In this document: in pieces, positions 19,609 through 29,301 of the stretch
Position numbering within the stretch: position 1 is the first letter of the stretch
Layout of the letters: the number at the start of each line of letters is the position of its first letter
Assembly (NCBI RefSeq): GCF_900103485.1
Contig: NZ_FNHW01000001.1
Location: 717,418-781,417, forward strand
Origin: Fictibacillus solisalsi
GTDB taxonomy: Bacteria > Bacillota > Bacilli > Bacillales > Fictibacillaceae
Direction of reading: 5' to 3'
Length of the DNA: 64,000 bases
Program-made: the position numbers and the translations under genes
Notes under the pieces: generated by a model
Databases searched by the model: none
What the model saw: the letters and a program-made list of their open reading frames with translations, nothing else
What the model was told of the DNA's origin: nothing

Positions 19609-21288
19609 ATGAAGAAGTCAAAATGGTCGTTATTACTAACGATTGTGCTCGTTTTGAGCGTTTTCCTTTCTGCGTGTAGCGGTAAGAAAGAGGAAAAGGC
19701 AAACGGGAACACTTCAAGCAACGGAGGGGGTTCTAAAGAAAAGGTCCTAAACCTTATGGAAACTTCCGAAATTCCGTATCTTGACAACATCATGGCAGAC
19801 GATCAAGTTTCTCTAAACTTGGCAAACAACGTATACGAAGGTCTTTATACTTTGAACGAGAAGGATGAGCCAGTTCTATCCGGTGCTGCTGAAGAACCAG
19901 AAGAGAAAGATGGCGGCAAGACTTGGGTATTTAAACTTCGCGATGACGCTGTTTGGAGCAATGGTGATCCAGTAACAGCAAATGATTATGTATTTGCTTG
20001 GAGAAAAGCTGTTAGCAAAGATACAGCTACTCAATACTCTTTCATCTATCAAGTTGCAGGCATTCTGAATGCTGACAAAATTCTAAACCCTGAAGATCCA
20101 ATGTATAACAAAACGGATAAGCTTGGTATCAAAGCTATTGACGAACATACAATTGAAGTGAAGTTCGCTGGTCCAACCAGTGCGAAACCTTACTTAAAAG
20201 CAGTTCTTTCATTCCCGACTTTCTATCCACAACCTGAAAAGTTTGTTAAAGAACAAGGGAAGCAATTCGCTTTAGAAGCTGACAAAGCTCTTTACAACGG
20301 TCCTTTTGCTCTTACAAAATGGGAGCATGAAAAAGGATGGGTATTGGAAAAGAACGATAAGTACTGGGACAAGAAGAACGTAAAAGTAGATAAAATTAAC
20401 GTAAACATCCTTAAGGATGAAGCAACTCGTATCAACTTGTTTGAAACTGGTAAACTAGACCGCACCTCAATTTCTGCGGAATACGTTGACCAATACAAAG
20501 ACAAGAAGGACATTTTCAGCACTGTGCCTGAATCTTCTGTGTTCTTCCTTCGTATGAACCAAAAGAACAAAGCACTTGCAAACAAAAATATCCGCCATGC
20601 GCTTGACATGGGCTGGGATAAGAAGCAATTAACCGATGTACTTTTGAATAACGGATCTGTTCCTGCATACTTCTTGGTACCTTCCAAGTTTGTTAACGGT
20701 CCGGACGGAGCTGACTTCCGTGAGAAGAATGGCGACCTTAACAAAGGTGATGCTAAACAGGCAAAAGATTACTGGGAAAAAGGCTTGAAAGAGCTTGGAG
20801 TTAAGAAATTAGACCTTACTCTTCTTAACTATGACACTGATACGGCTCAAAAAGATGCACAGTTCATCAAAAACCAATTGGAGAAAAACCTTCCTGGTCT
20901 ATCTCTGAAAATCAAAGCTCAACCATTCAAACAAAAGCTGAAGCTTGAAGAAAACATGGATTATGACATTTCTTATGCTGGCTGGGGACCTGACTATCCA
21001 GATCCAATGACATTCGTCGACATGTTTGTTACTGGTGGTTCTCACAACGAAATGAACTACTCCAACAAAAAGTATGATGAGCTAGTTAAAAAAGCTTCAT
21101 CTGAAACAGATCTTAAGAAACGTTGGGAAATGATGCAGCAAGCTGAAAAAATCCTTATCGAGGAAGATGCGGCAATCAGCCCAATGTACCAACGTGGATA
21201 TGCCTTTATCACAAAATCTAATATTAAAAACATCCACAACCACTCATTTGGTGGGGATTATAGCTACAAAGATTGGGACGTTGAGTAA
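19609..21288 (+). CDS. oppA: Oligopeptide-binding lipoprotein OppA
   Basis: This is the extracellular peptide receptor of an Opp ABC importer (SBP family 5). The 559-residue precursor has a lipoprotein signal with lipobox LSAC (Cys23), a Ser/Gly-rich linker (GNTSSNGGG), and family motifs ETSEIPYLDNIM, VWSNGDPVTANDYVFAWRK and DISYAGWGPDYPDP. AAAGGGGAGG precedes the ATG. Codon choice looks biased toward favoured codons compared with neighbours, consistent with high expression. A hairpin separates it from oppB, so oppA may be made in excess. Confidence 0.94.
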   Translation: MKKSKWSLLLTIVLVLSVFLSACSGKKEEKANGNTSSNGGGSKEKVLNLMETSEIPYLDNIMADDQVSLNLANNVYEGLYTLNEKDEPVLSGAAEEPEEKDGGKTWVFKLRDDAVWSNGDPVTANDYVFAWRKAVSKDTATQYSFIYQVAGILNADKILNPEDPMYNKTDKLGIKAIDEHTIEVKFAGPTSAKPYLKAVLSFPTFYPQPEKFVKEQGKQFALEADKALYNGPFALTKWEHEKGWVLEKNDKYWDKKNVKVDKINVNILKDEATRINLFETGKLDRTSISAEYVDQYKDKKDIFSTVPESSVFFLRMNQKNKALANKNIRHALDMGWDKKQLTDVLLNNGSVPAYFLVPSKFVNGPDGADFREKNGDLNKGDAKQAKDYWEKGLKELGVKKLDLTLLNYDTDTAQKDAQFIKNQLEKNLPGLSLKIKAQPFKQKLKLEENMDYDISYAGWGPDYPDPMTFVDMFVTGGSHNEMNYSNKKYDELVKKASSETDLKKRWEMMQQAEKILIEEDAAISPMYQRGYAFITKSNIKNIHNHSFGGDYSYKDWDVE

Positions 21289-21315
21289 AAAACAGATTGT
21301 TTTATAGCGGTACCA

Positions 21316-21352
21316 GGAGAGTATATGTCAGTAAGTCATATACTCTCCTTTT
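21316..21352 (+). terminator. Intercistronic hairpin after oppA
   Basis: A 12-base stem, GGAGAGTATATG (21316-21327) with CATATACTCTCC (21337-21348), followed by TTTT. It can act as a partial terminator and 3' protector, raising oppA over oppBCDF. Confidence 0.8.
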
Positions 21353-21402
21353 AACTGCAAATGACTTATTAGTAAAAATTTGTCGAAAATTCCAACGAGT
21401 TA

Positions 21403-21431
21403 TTGTAGGATATTGTTTTGTCACTTAATAT
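21403..21431 (+). promoter_or_regulatory. Candidate SigA promoter ahead of oppB
   Basis: TTGTAG (21403-21408), a 17-base spacer and TAATAT (21426-21431). It lies in the unusually long oppA-oppB gap, downstream of the hairpin, and could give independent oppBCDF transcription. Confidence 0.45.
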
Positions 21432-21479
21432 AGAGATATAGGTATTAAGCAGGGGTTTATTTTTTTAGGAGGTGCAATA

Positions 21480-22409
21480 GTGGTTCGTTTCGTACTAAAA
21501 CGATTGCTTTACATGCTAATCACACTATTTATTATTACTTCATTTACGTTTTTCCTAATGAAGCTGTTGCCAGGTTCTCCGTTTAACAATGAAGAGAAAT
21601 TAACAGATCAACAAAAATTTATTCTTAATGAAAAGTATGGATTGAATGATCCTGTTCCCGTTCAGTATTTAAACTACATGAGTAATCTGGTTAAAGGGGA
21701 TTTGGGTGTGTCTTTCCAATATGATAACCGTCCTGTTTCCACTATGATTACAGAGAGAATCGGGCCTTCCGCTGTTCTTGGTGTTGAAGCGACGATTATA
21801 GGAACGATCATTGGCTTAATTTTAGGAATTGCTGCAGCATTAAAGCACAATACATCAATTGATTATTTGTCATCACTGTTTGCGGTTTTGGGAATATCCA
21901 TTCCATCCTTTGTTTTTGCAGGGGTTTTACAGTATTACGTAGGGGTTAAGTTAGGATGGCTGCCCGTTGCCCTTTGGGACGGTCCGAAATATCATGTTCT
22001 GCCAGCACTTTCGTTATCTGTTTTTGTAATAGCAACTGTGGCCAGGTTCATGAGAACGGAAATGCTTGAAGTGTTGGGACAAGATTATATTACAACTGCT
22101 AAATCCAAAGGACTTTCTAACTTGGTCGTAATTTGGAAACATACCATCCGGAACGCAATGATTCCTGTTGTTACGATTTTGGGGCCGTTGGCGATCAACC
22201 TTATTACAGGAACACTCATCATCGAAAAAATCTTTGCCGTACCGGGTCTCGGTTTTCAATTTGTTTCATCCATCCAACTGAATGACTATCCAGTCATTAT
22301 GGCAACGACAATTTTTTACAGTGTGTGCTTTATCATTGTCATACTGATTGTAGATATTTTATACGGAGTAATTGATCCTAGAATCAGGGTTGCAGGAGGC
22401 AAGGGATAA
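21480..22409 (+). CDS. oppB: Oligopeptide permease OppB
   Basis: Membrane permease of the Opp importer. The 309-residue protein begins with a helix (LLYMLITLFIITSFTFFLM), has six predicted membrane segments, and carries the EAA loop DYITTAKSKGLSNLVVIWKH that contacts the ATPases. The start is GTG 21480 with a near-perfect AGGAGGTG upstream. The next gene, oppC, overlaps its last base. Confidence 0.93.
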   Translation: MVRFVLKRLLYMLITLFIITSFTFFLMKLLPGSPFNNEEKLTDQQKFILNEKYGLNDPVPVQYLNYMSNLVKGDLGVSFQYDNRPVSTMITERIGPSAVLGVEATIIGTIIGLILGIAAALKHNTSIDYLSSLFAVLGISIPSFVFAGVLQYYVGVKLGWLPVALWDGPKYHVLPALSLSVFVIATVARFMRTEMLEVLGQDYITTAKSKGLSNLVVIWKHTIRNAMIPVVTILGPLAINLITGTLIIEKIFAVPGLGFQFVSSIQLNDYPVIMATTIFYSVCFIIVILIVDILYGVIDPRIRVAGGKG

Positions 22410-23428
22410 TGAGCATGCATGAAAAACAACTAAACAACGACTTATTCCAACCTGCGGTCAGGTCTTCGGACGATGCCGAAAAAATCACAAAGGAAAGTAC
22501 TTCCTTCTGGCAGGACGCCAGACGAAGATTGTTTGAAAACAAAGGGGCAGTTGCAGGGTTGATCATCATTGTGGCGATCTTGCTCCTTGCATTTCTTGGA
22601 CCGCTATTCAGCCATAACGGCTTTGATGACCAGGATACAAGCCGTACCAACCTTCCACCGAGAATTCCTGTTCTTGAAAACGTAGGCTTTCTTGGTCTCG
22701 ACGGAGTAGACATCCGTGGCGTAGATCAGTACAAAATGAAAAACCAAAAAGACAATTATTATTGGTTTGGTACAGATGCACTGGGAAGAGACCAGTTCGT
22801 GAGGGTATGGAAAGGAACACAGATCTCGTTATATATCGCCTTTTTGGCTGCGGCCATTGATATGATCATTGGTGTGGCTTACGGTGCGATTTCAGGATAC
22901 TATGGCGGAAAAACGGATAATATCATGCAAAGAATAATAGAGATTCTTATTGGGATTCCTAACTTGATTGTTGTTATCCTGCTGATCCTGATTCTCGATC
23001 CGGGTATCATCTCGATTACATTCGCCATGGTTATTACCGGTTGGACCACGATGGCACGTATTGTCCGCGGTCAGATTTTAAAGTTAAAAAACCAGGAATT
23101 TGTTTTAGCCTCCCTGACTTTGGGAGCCAAGAGTTCAAGAATTGTAACAAAGCACATGTTTCCAAATATATTGGGATCCATCATTATTACATCTATGTTT
23201 ACCATTCCGAGTGCAATCTTTACAGAGGCGTTTCTAAGCTTCATTGGTCTCGGGATATCACCGCCGACTGCATCTCTTGGATCATTGGTAAACGAAGGGT
23301 TTAAATCATTGCAAATTTATCCGCACCTTGTATTGTACCCGGCTGTAATTATTTCTTTAATCATGATCAGCTTTAACCTTCTCGGTGACGGCTTACGTGA
23401 TGCACTAGATCCTAAGATGCGTAAATAG
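22409..23428 (+). CDS. oppC: Oligopeptide permease OppC
   Basis: Second permease subunit, 339 residues. It has a cytoplasmic N-terminal tail, a first helix near residues 50-70 (GAVAGLIIIVAILLLAFLGP), then a large external loop containing YYWFGTDALGRDQF, the OppC_N/DppC signature. The EAA loop reads EFVLASLTLGAKSSRIVTKH, and the C-terminus GDGLRDALDPKMR is typical. It overlaps oppB by one base. Confidence 0.93.
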   Translation: MSMHEKQLNNDLFQPAVRSSDDAEKITKESTSFWQDARRRLFENKGAVAGLIIIVAILLLAFLGPLFSHNGFDDQDTSRTNLPPRIPVLENVGFLGLDGVDIRGVDQYKMKNQKDNYYWFGTDALGRDQFVRVWKGTQISLYIAFLAAAIDMIIGVAYGAISGYYGGKTDNIMQRIIEILIGIPNLIVVILLILILDPGIISITFAMVITGWTTMARIVRGQILKLKNQEFVLASLTLGAKSSRIVTKHMFPNILGSIIITSMFTIPSAIFTEAFLSFIGLGISPPTASLGSLVNEGFKSLQIYPHLVLYPAVIISLIMISFNLLGDGLRDALDPKMRK

Positions 23429-23437
23429 GGGGAGAAA

Positions 23438-24460
23438 ATGATGAAAAAAATACTAGAATTAAATAATGTCAATGTCTCCTTTCATACGTTTGCAGGCGAA
23501 GTAAAAGCTGTCCGGGGGGTCAATCTTCATCTTGAAAAAGGGGAATCTCTTGCAATCGTAGGAGAATCAGGTTCCGGAAAATCCGTTACTTCAAAATCTA
23601 TCATGAGATTGCTGCCTGAAAAAACGAGTGAAATTAAAGAAGGAGAAATCCTTTTTGAAGGAAGAGATCTTACCAAGCTTTCCAATCGTGAGATGGAAAA
23701 AATCCGGGGTTCAGAAATTTCAATGATTTTTCAGGATCCGATGACTTCTCTCAACCCTACGATGACAGTCGGAAAACAAATCATGGAAGGTCTTCGAAAA
23801 CATCAGAATTTATCCAAAAATGAAGCGAAGGAACGTGCGATCAATTTATTGAAATTGGTTGGCATCCCAAATCCTGAGCTCCGTATTAATGAATATCCAC
23901 ACCAATTTTCAGGGGGGATGAGACAGCGTGTGGTGATTGCCATTGCGCTGGCATGTAACCCTAAGGTATTGATTGCCGATGAGCCAACGACAGCTCTTGA
24001 TGTAACGATTCAGGCACAAATCCTCGACTTAATGAGAGATTTGCAGCAAAAGACAGGAACAGCCATTATCTTGATCACGCATGACCTTGGAGTAGTGGCG
24101 AATCTGTCTCAGCGGGTAGCCGTTATGTATGGCGGTACCATTGTTGAAACAGGAACAACCGATGAAGTTTTTTATAATCCAAAGCATCCGTATACATGGG
24201 GTTTATTGTCTTCCATGCCGAAGTTGAATTCTGCGGAAAAAGAATTAATGGCGATTCCAGGTACACCACCGAACTTGCTTAATCCGCCAAAAGGCTGCCC
24301 TTTTGCAGCCCGTTGCCCTTATGCAATGCAGGTTTGTGTAGATCACATGCCAGATGTGACCGATGTTACTTCCACGCATAAAACGGCATGCTGGCTTCTG
24401 GATGAGCGTGCGCCTCAGGTCGAACCGCCTGAAGCTGCATTAGTAGGAGGTGCCCGTTAA
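23438..24460 (+). CDS. oppD: Oligopeptide transport ATPase OppD
   Basis: ABC ATPase of the Opp importer, 340 residues. Walker A GESGSGKS is at 42-49, the Q-loop lies in [12 protein letters not shown], the signature is [12 protein letters not shown] and Walker B is [12 protein letters not shown]. The C-terminal OppD/F extension has the iron-sulfur-type cysteine pattern [15 protein letters not shown]. Two tandem ATGs (23438 and 23441) follow GGGGGAG; either could start. It overlaps oppF by one base. Confidence 0.94.
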   Translation: MMKKILELNNVNVSFHTFAGEVKAVRGVNLHLEKGESLAIVGESGSGKSVTSKSIMRLLPEKTSEIKEGEILFEGRDLTKLSNREMEKIRGSEISMIFQDPMTSLNPTMTVGKQIMEGLRKHQNLSKNEAKERAINLLKLVGIPNPELRINEYPHQFSGGMRQRVVIAIALACNPKVLIADEPTTALDVTIQAQILDLMRDLQQKTGTAIILITHDLGVVANLSQRVAVMYGGTIVETGTTDEVFYNPKHPYTWGLLSSMPKLNSAEKELMAIPGTPPNLLNPPKGCPFAARCPYAMQVCVDHMPDVTDVTSTHKTACWLLDERAPQVEPPEAALVGGAR

Positions 24461-25464
24461 TGGCAGTCGTTGAACGAGAAAAATTATTAGAAGTAAAAAA
24501 TCTCAAGAAGCATTTCAATGTTGGAAAAAATGCTGTCTTAAAAGCGGTTGATAATGTCAGCTTTGATATATATAAAGGGGAGACTCTCGGACTGGTAGGA
24601 GAATCCGGATGTGGAAAATCGACGACCGGACGGACCATCATCCGCCTTTATGAAGCAACTGGCGGTAATGTAACCTTTGAAGGTGAAGATGTTCATGGCA
24701 AAAAGTCCAGAAAAGAATTAAAGTCGTTTAATCGCCGCATGCAAATGATTTTCCAGGATCCTTACGCTTCTTTAAACCCAAGGATGACAATCAAGGATAT
24801 TATTGCCGAGGGAATAGACATCCACGGCCTGGCAAAAAACGATAAAGAACGTATGGAAAGGGTCTATGAGCTTCTTGAGACAGTAGGATTGAATCGTGCA
24901 CATGCGAGCCGTTACCCGCACGAGTTTTCCGGCGGACAGCGTCAGCGTATAGGTATTGCCCGTGCGCTTGCTGTAGATCCGGATTTCATAATTGCGGATG
25001 AACCCATTTCAGCGCTGGATGTTTCTATTCAGGCTCAAGTTGTCAATTTGATGATGAAACTTCAGAAAGAGCGCGGTCTGACGTATTTGTTTATTGCCCA
25101 TGACCTTTCCATGGTTAAGCATATTTCTGACCGTGTAGGTGTGATGTATCTTGGAAACATTGTAGAACTGGCAGCAAGTGATGAGCTTTACGAAGAACCG
25201 TTGCATCCATACACTCAGGCTCTTCTTTCCGCTATTCCTGTTCCTGATCCGGAAATGGAGCGCAGCAGGGAACGCATCATTCTTGAAGGCGATCTCCCTA
25301 GCCCAATCAGCCCTCCAAGCGGCTGCCGGTTCCGTACCCGGTGCCCGCACGCGATGGATGTGTGTGCCAGCAAAGATCCGAAATGGATGGAAGCACGGGA
25401 AGGCCACTGGGTAGCTTGCCATCTTTATGACAATGAGTTGAACACTGAGAATAAACAGCAGTAA
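24460..25464 (+). CDS. oppF: Oligopeptide transport ATPase OppF
   Basis: Second ABC ATPase of the importer, 334 residues. Walker [10 protein letters not shown] is at 47-55, with [27 protein letters not shown], and the C-terminal cysteine cluster [18 protein letters not shown] 24460 shares its first base with the oppD stop, and AGGAGG lies just upstream. It closes the oppABCDF set and is followed by a terminator. Confidence 0.94.
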   Translation: MAVVEREKLLEVKNLKKHFNVGKNAVLKAVDNVSFDIYKGETLGLVGESGCGKSTTGRTIIRLYEATGGNVTFEGEDVHGKKSRKELKSFNRRMQMIFQDPYASLNPRMTIKDIIAEGIDIHGLAKNDKERMERVYELLETVGLNRAHASRYPHEFSGGQRQRIGIARALAVDPDFIIADEPISALDVSIQAQVVNLMMKLQKERGLTYLFIAHDLSMVKHISDRVGVMYLGNIVELAASDELYEEPLHPYTQALLSAIPVPDPEMERSRERIILEGDLPSPISPPSGCRFRTRCPHAMDVCASKDPKWMEAREGHWVACHLYDNELNTENKQQ

Positions 25465-25470
25465 ATACAG

Positions 25471-25499
25471 CGATCTCCTGTATGTCGGGAGATCGTTTT
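25471..25499 (+). terminator. Terminator of the opp operon
   Basis: CGATCTCC (25471-25478) pairs with GGAGATCG (25488-25495), followed by four T. Confidence 0.8.
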
Positions 25500-25545
25500 A
25501 TGTTATGTTAAGTAAGCAAGGAATCTTTTCTAGTGAGGTCATTGA

Positions 25546-26397
25546 ATGAATATTACGTTTGTACTGGATAGTGCCAGCGATTATTGTGCAGAGCATCATG
25601 CATTATCCGTTCCTTTAGCCATTGTTCCTCTTAATATTACGTTTGGCAGCGACCATTTTTTAGATGGTGAAACAATCAGTACCGATACGTTTTACGAGAG
25701 AATGGCAAAAGAAGAACACCTTCCAAAAACCAGCCAGCCATCCCCACAAGCCTTTTTAAATGTATTTCAAAAAGAGATTGAAAAAGGGAATGAGCTTATA
25801 TATGTAGGGCTTTCATCGAATTTGAGCGGAACTGTGCAAAGCGCATCCATTGCTAAGGGGATGCTTGATGAAAATGTCCAGAACAACGTCCATATTATCG
25901 ATTCAGGTACTGCATCTGCAGGTGTTCAAGTGTTGCTGAAGCTGGCAGATTTTTTGGTCCGAGAAGGCAAAAACGCAAAGCAGGTTGTTGAGGAACTTGA
26001 ACGACAAAAGGAAGCCATTATTGCCTACGTGCTTCTGGAGACATTGGAGAATGTTAAAAAAGGCGGGCGTATTTCAGCAGTTCAAGGTGCTATTGCGGAA
26101 TTTTTAAATATTAAACCGCTTCTATCGGTACAAAATGGAATTGTTGAAACAGTGGGGAAGTTTAGGGGGAAGAAAAAGGGACTTTGCAAGCTTAAAGAGA
26201 TCCTGCAGGTTTGGCACCATCAGAATCCCGAGAAAGAACTCTTTATCATTCACAGTCTTCCGTCAAAGCAGGAAGTAATCAAAGAGTTTGGCGAATTTTT
26301 CTCGTTTTCAAAATTTAAATCGGTTACATTTACACGCTTTGGAAGTACCATTGGAACTTATGCCAGTGAAAACGCGATAGGATTTATCCTTCATTAA
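25546..26397 (+). CDS. DegV/FakB-family fatty-acid-binding protein
   Basis: DegV-fold proteins bind a fatty acid and, as FakB, present it to the kinase FakA for phosphorylation. The 283-residue protein shows the N-terminal FVLDSASDY, a TSQPSP motif and LIYVGLSSNLSGTVQSA, all typical of the family, with a closing GSTIGTYASENAIG. It is cytoplasmic and monocistronic, with hairpins on both sides. The bound lipid is not known. Confidence 0.87.
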   Translation: MNITFVLDSASDYCAEHHALSVPLAIVPLNITFGSDHFLDGETISTDTFYERMAKEEHLPKTSQPSPQAFLNVFQKEIEKGNELIYVGLSSNLSGTVQSASIAKGMLDENVQNNVHIIDSGTASAGVQVLLKLADFLVREGKNAKQVVEELERQKEAIIAYVLLETLENVKKGGRISAVQGAIAEFLNIKPLLSVQNGIVETVGKFRGKKKGLCKLKEILQVWHHQNPEKELFIIHSLPSKQEVIKEFGEFFSFSKFKSVTFTRFGSTIGTYASENAIGFILH

Positions 26398-26403
26398 ATA
26401 TTA

Positions 26404-26440
26404 AAAACACTCCGTATGTTTTGTTTATACGGAGTGTTTT
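26404..26440. terminator. Bidirectional terminator degV-like / HD gene
   Basis: AAAACACTCCGTAT pairs with ATACGGAGTGTTTT around an eight-base loop. It serves both convergent genes and overlaps the last codons of the HD-domain gene. Confidence 0.85.
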
Positions 26441-26961
26441 AGATTTTCAGTCTCATATTGAGCATCCACCAATCGGTCCAATTTTTTAATGCGAGAAAGT
26501 GCGGTCTTTATATCCAGACTTCGATAATGATGCATACCGCCTGGCTCTTCGTCTGCTTCATCCGCCAAGGCCACGACACGTTGAAGAGGCAGCAGGTCCA
26601 ACTGTCCTTTTGGAAGATAAGAATCAGTGTGAAGTAATATGGCTAAAGCAATTTCCTTGGCTTTGCGGGGATCCTCGCCAAGCTGGATCAACAGCTTATG
26701 TGCTCGTTCCGCGCCTTTTATGGCATGGATGTCATTCTCTTTGTAAAGGGAGTAATCCCATTGGCCATTTGTATACCATGTATAGTGTCCGATATCGTGC
26801 AACAGTGCGGCTTTAGTGGCAAGGTCAGGGTCGACTCCAAAGTCTTTTGCCAGCGAAAAGGCATGGTAGGCGGTAGCAATCGCATGAACTAGACCAGACC
26901 TGTTCAGGTACTTTTGTGCAGATGGGTGCTGAAAAATATCCGTTAGAGTTACATTTCTCAT
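26425..26961 (-). CDS. HD-domain phosphohydrolase
   Basis: A 178-residue HD-superfamily protein. Metal ligands are visible as His33 (AYHAFSLA), His55-Asp56 in LLHDIGHY, a further His in LLHTDSYLP, and an acidic ADEADEE near residue 140. Such proteins hydrolyse nucleotides or other phosphoesters; the substrate here cannot be told. AAAGGAGAAATCGCG precedes the ATG. The next gene on this strand is far upstream, so it is probably monocistronic. Confidence 0.8.
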   Translation of the reverse strand: MRNVTLTDIFQHPSAQKYLNRSGLVHAIATAYHAFSLAKDFGVDPDLATKAALLHDIGHYTWYTNGQWDYSLYKENDIHAIKGAERAHKLLIQLGEDPRKAKEIALAILLHTDSYLPKGQLDLLPLQRVVALADEADEEPGGMHHYRSLDIKTALSRIKKLDRLVDAQYETENLKHSV

Positions 26962-27124
26962 CGCGATTTCTCCTTTCGTTTTTCTTTAAAAAACCCCCCA
27001 CCTTATTGAGAGGGCTTGTTTCTCCAGAAATGTATATTGTTATATACTATACCACCAATATCAGGGTGTATCAACACATAAAATTGTAAAATAATTGGCA
27101 GCGTTATCATCCAAACGAAAAATT

Positions 27125-27147
27125 AAAGAAGGGATCTCTCCCTTCTT
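27125..27147 (-). terminator. Terminator of the ubiD-like gene
   Basis: On the minus strand GAAGGGA (27145-27139) pairs with TCCCTTC (27134-27128), followed by a T-rich stretch. It begins just past the stop codon. Confidence 0.7.
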
Positions 27148-27150
27148 TTA

Positions 27151-28905
27151 TTAAAAATATTCGTTCCAGCGCTTGGTTACCAGTTCATTAATGTCTGGCC
27201 GTGTTTCAACCGTTTCAGGGTAAAAAGGTTTCATGCGTGCATCAATAATGATAGGTCCGCTGTATTTTAATTTATTCCGAGCCACCTCATGTTTCGCATA
27301 CAAATCAAAAGCAGGGTCAAACCGGGTAAAGGTGGTCCATAAAAATTGTGACTGAGTAGCTGCAATGGAGGCATCATCCACCAGGAAAACAAGCTGCCAG
27401 TCGCTGAGCTGCTGAGTTGCCGTCTCCAGGAGTTTTTCAGCAAAATCAGGACCGTCTTCATAAGATGGACCTGAAAGGCATATACAACCTCCACAGTACG
27501 GCTGGACATCATGAATCCCCGGAATGGTTCCACCCTCATAGGACCTCTGCAATTCTCTGACAGGCTCACCAAGGCCCGTCATAACTGCTTTGCTGCCGGT
27601 GTTGAATTTTCGTCCCGTATAGTCCAACGTATCCATCGAAGTATCATTAAGGATCAGTAGATCACGTTCAGGCAAAAAGCGCTCAAGCACAGCTTCGAGC
27701 AACTGGGAAAAATCTTGCAAATCCACATCTTTATTCGTCACCATCAAGAACTTTGTTAACGTCAGCTGGCCTTCGCCCATAATACGCAGCGCATGGGCAA
27801 GTCCTTCTTTATAATAAGATTCACGGACAACTGCACCAGCAAGGGCATGGAAGCCTGTTTCCGCATAAGTCCACAATTGTTTAACCCCGTTCATTACAAC
27901 TGGGAAGAGGGGGCTCATAAGGCGTTGAAGGTATTCTCCGATAAAGTAATCTTCCTGTCTTGGCTTTCCCACGACTGTAGCAGGGTAGATGGCATCCTTA
28001 CGCTTCCACATCCGGCCAACTTCAAAAACAGGGAAATCGTGTGCCCATGAATAATAGCCATAATGGTCTCCAAACGGTCCTTCTGGTTCTCTAACATGCG
28101 GAGGCACATAACCGCCAAACGCGAATTCTGCTTCTGCGATCAATGGATGTGGATACCCAGGTGCGTAAGTAAGATTAAGCTTGTCACCCATGAGCATGGA
28201 AGTAAACATGAGCTCAGGGACAGCTTCAGGAAGCGGGGCAATGGCACTGATGGTAAGCGCCGGTGGACCTCCAAGGAATAAGGTCACAGGCAGCTTTTGA
28301 TTCATCTGTTCTGCTTCATAATGGTGAAAGCCGCCGCCCTTATGAATCTGCCAGTGAATGCCCGTTTTCTTTTCTTCCCTAATTTCAATTCGGTACATAC
28401 CGAGGTTGTGCTCATGTTTTTTGGGATGCTCCGTATACACAAGAGGAAGAGTAATGAAAGGATTGCTGTCCAGATGCCATCCAGTCAAGGCAGGCAGCTT
28501 CTTCATATTAATGTCCGTTGTATAGTGCTCCGTAACAGGAGCTTTAGAAGGTTTAACTGTTCTTGTTCCTATTTTCAAAACATCTTTTATCATACCTCTT
28601 TTTCCCCATAATTTTGTAGGGGAAGGCGGGAGGAGGTCATCGATTGAGTCTACGAGCTGCTGCACGAGGGCTTCGGGTTTTGGGCCGAATGCCAGCTCCA
28701 CGCGCCGGATCGTGCCGAATAAATTGGTTACCACTGGGATGTCAGAGCCTTTCACATTGGTAAACAGCAAAGCAGGACCTTGCTCGTCAATCACCCTCCG
28801 ATGAATTTCGGGGATTTCCAGATAAGGGTCAACCGGTGCATTTATTTCAATAAGTTCATTTTCTTGTCGAAGTTGTTGTATAAAGGTACGTATGTTAATA
28901 TGCAT
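27151..28905 (-). CDS. UbiD-family (prenyl-FMN-dependent) decarboxylase
   Basis: A 584-residue UbiD-family protein. It carries the NLFGTIRRVE, GIHWQIHKGGGFHH and EPEGPFGDHYGYYS segments and KPRQEDYFIGEYLQRL near the active site. UbiD enzymes use prenylated FMN for reversible decarboxylation of aromatic or unsaturated acids. The length exceeds the classical phenolic-acid form (about 470-490 residues) and resembles the longer menaquinone-type group. No UbiX-like partner is in view. Start ATG 28905 has GAGGTGG upstream. Confidence 0.85.
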   Translation of the reverse strand: MHINIRTFIQQLRQENELIEINAPVDPYLEIPEIHRRVIDEQGPALLFTNVKGSDIPVVTNLFGTIRRVELAFGPKPEALVQQLVDSIDDLLPPSPTKLWGKRGMIKDVLKIGTRTVKPSKAPVTEHYTTDINMKKLPALTGWHLDSNPFITLPLVYTEHPKKHEHNLGMYRIEIREEKKTGIHWQIHKGGGFHHYEAEQMNQKLPVTLFLGGPPALTISAIAPLPEAVPELMFTSMLMGDKLNLTYAPGYPHPLIAEAEFAFGGYVPPHVREPEGPFGDHYGYYSWAHDFPVFEVGRMWKRKDAIYPATVVGKPRQEDYFIGEYLQRLMSPLFPVVMNGVKQLWTYAETGFHALAGAVVRESYYKEGLAHALRIMGEGQLTLTKFLMVTNKDVDLQDFSQLLEAVLERFLPERDLLILNDTSMDTLDYTGRKFNTGSKAVMTGLGEPVRELQRSYEGGTIPGIHDVQPYCGGCICLSGPSYEDGPDFAEKLLETATQQLSDWQLVFLVDDASIAATQSQFLWTTFTRFDPAFDLYAKHEVARNKLKYSGPIIIDARMKPFYPETVETRPDINELVTKRWNEYF

Positions 28906-28943
28906 GTATCCACCTCTAGTATGTAGTAATATCTTTATCTTCA

Positions 28944-28977
28944 CAAAAAAACAACTTCCCGTAAAGTAGAAGCTGTT
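28944..28977 (-). terminator. Terminator of the 61-residue membrane protein gene
   Basis: AACAGCTTC (28977-28969) pairs with GAAGTTGTT (28958-28950) on the minus strand, followed by T (plus A at 28944-28949). It abuts the stop codon and separates this gene from the ubiD-like gene. Confidence 0.8.
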
Positions 28978-29162
28978 CAAAGGTCTCTTCTTTTTACATT
29001 TCTCCAGCTGGATTGAAACGATTTGGTACGGTCCACGAATTTTAAAACCGACCTCCCGCCAAACAACTTAAGTGAAAACCAATGTGAAATAATTCCCATG
29101 AAAGCGGTTAAACCGATGACAAAGACGGCGAGCAGAAGCAAATCCCGGAAAAACAAGGCCAT
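28977..29162 (-). CDS. Small membrane protein of unknown function
   Basis: A 61-residue protein with one long hydrophobic stretch (about 8-27) and a basic C-terminal tail (WRNVKRRDL). The ATG at 29162 follows GGAGGGG at good spacing; a longer frame reaching 29201 lacks one. I do not recognise a family. It has its own terminator, so it is a separate unit from the downstream decarboxylase. Confidence 0.6.
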   Translation of the reverse strand: MALFFRDLLLLAVFVIGLTAFMGIISHWFSLKLFGGRSVLKFVDRTKSFQSSWRNVKRRDL

Positions 29163-29301
29163 CCAATCCCCTCCAGTGAAAAGGCATTCATTCTTCTTCA
29201 TTGTATAAGATGTTTATCCCTTTGGAAAGAGGGAAAGCTAATTGGTGCTGAATTTACTAACTCTATAACTAAATAACTGCGTTAGGAGCTGGCTAATTAT
29301 T

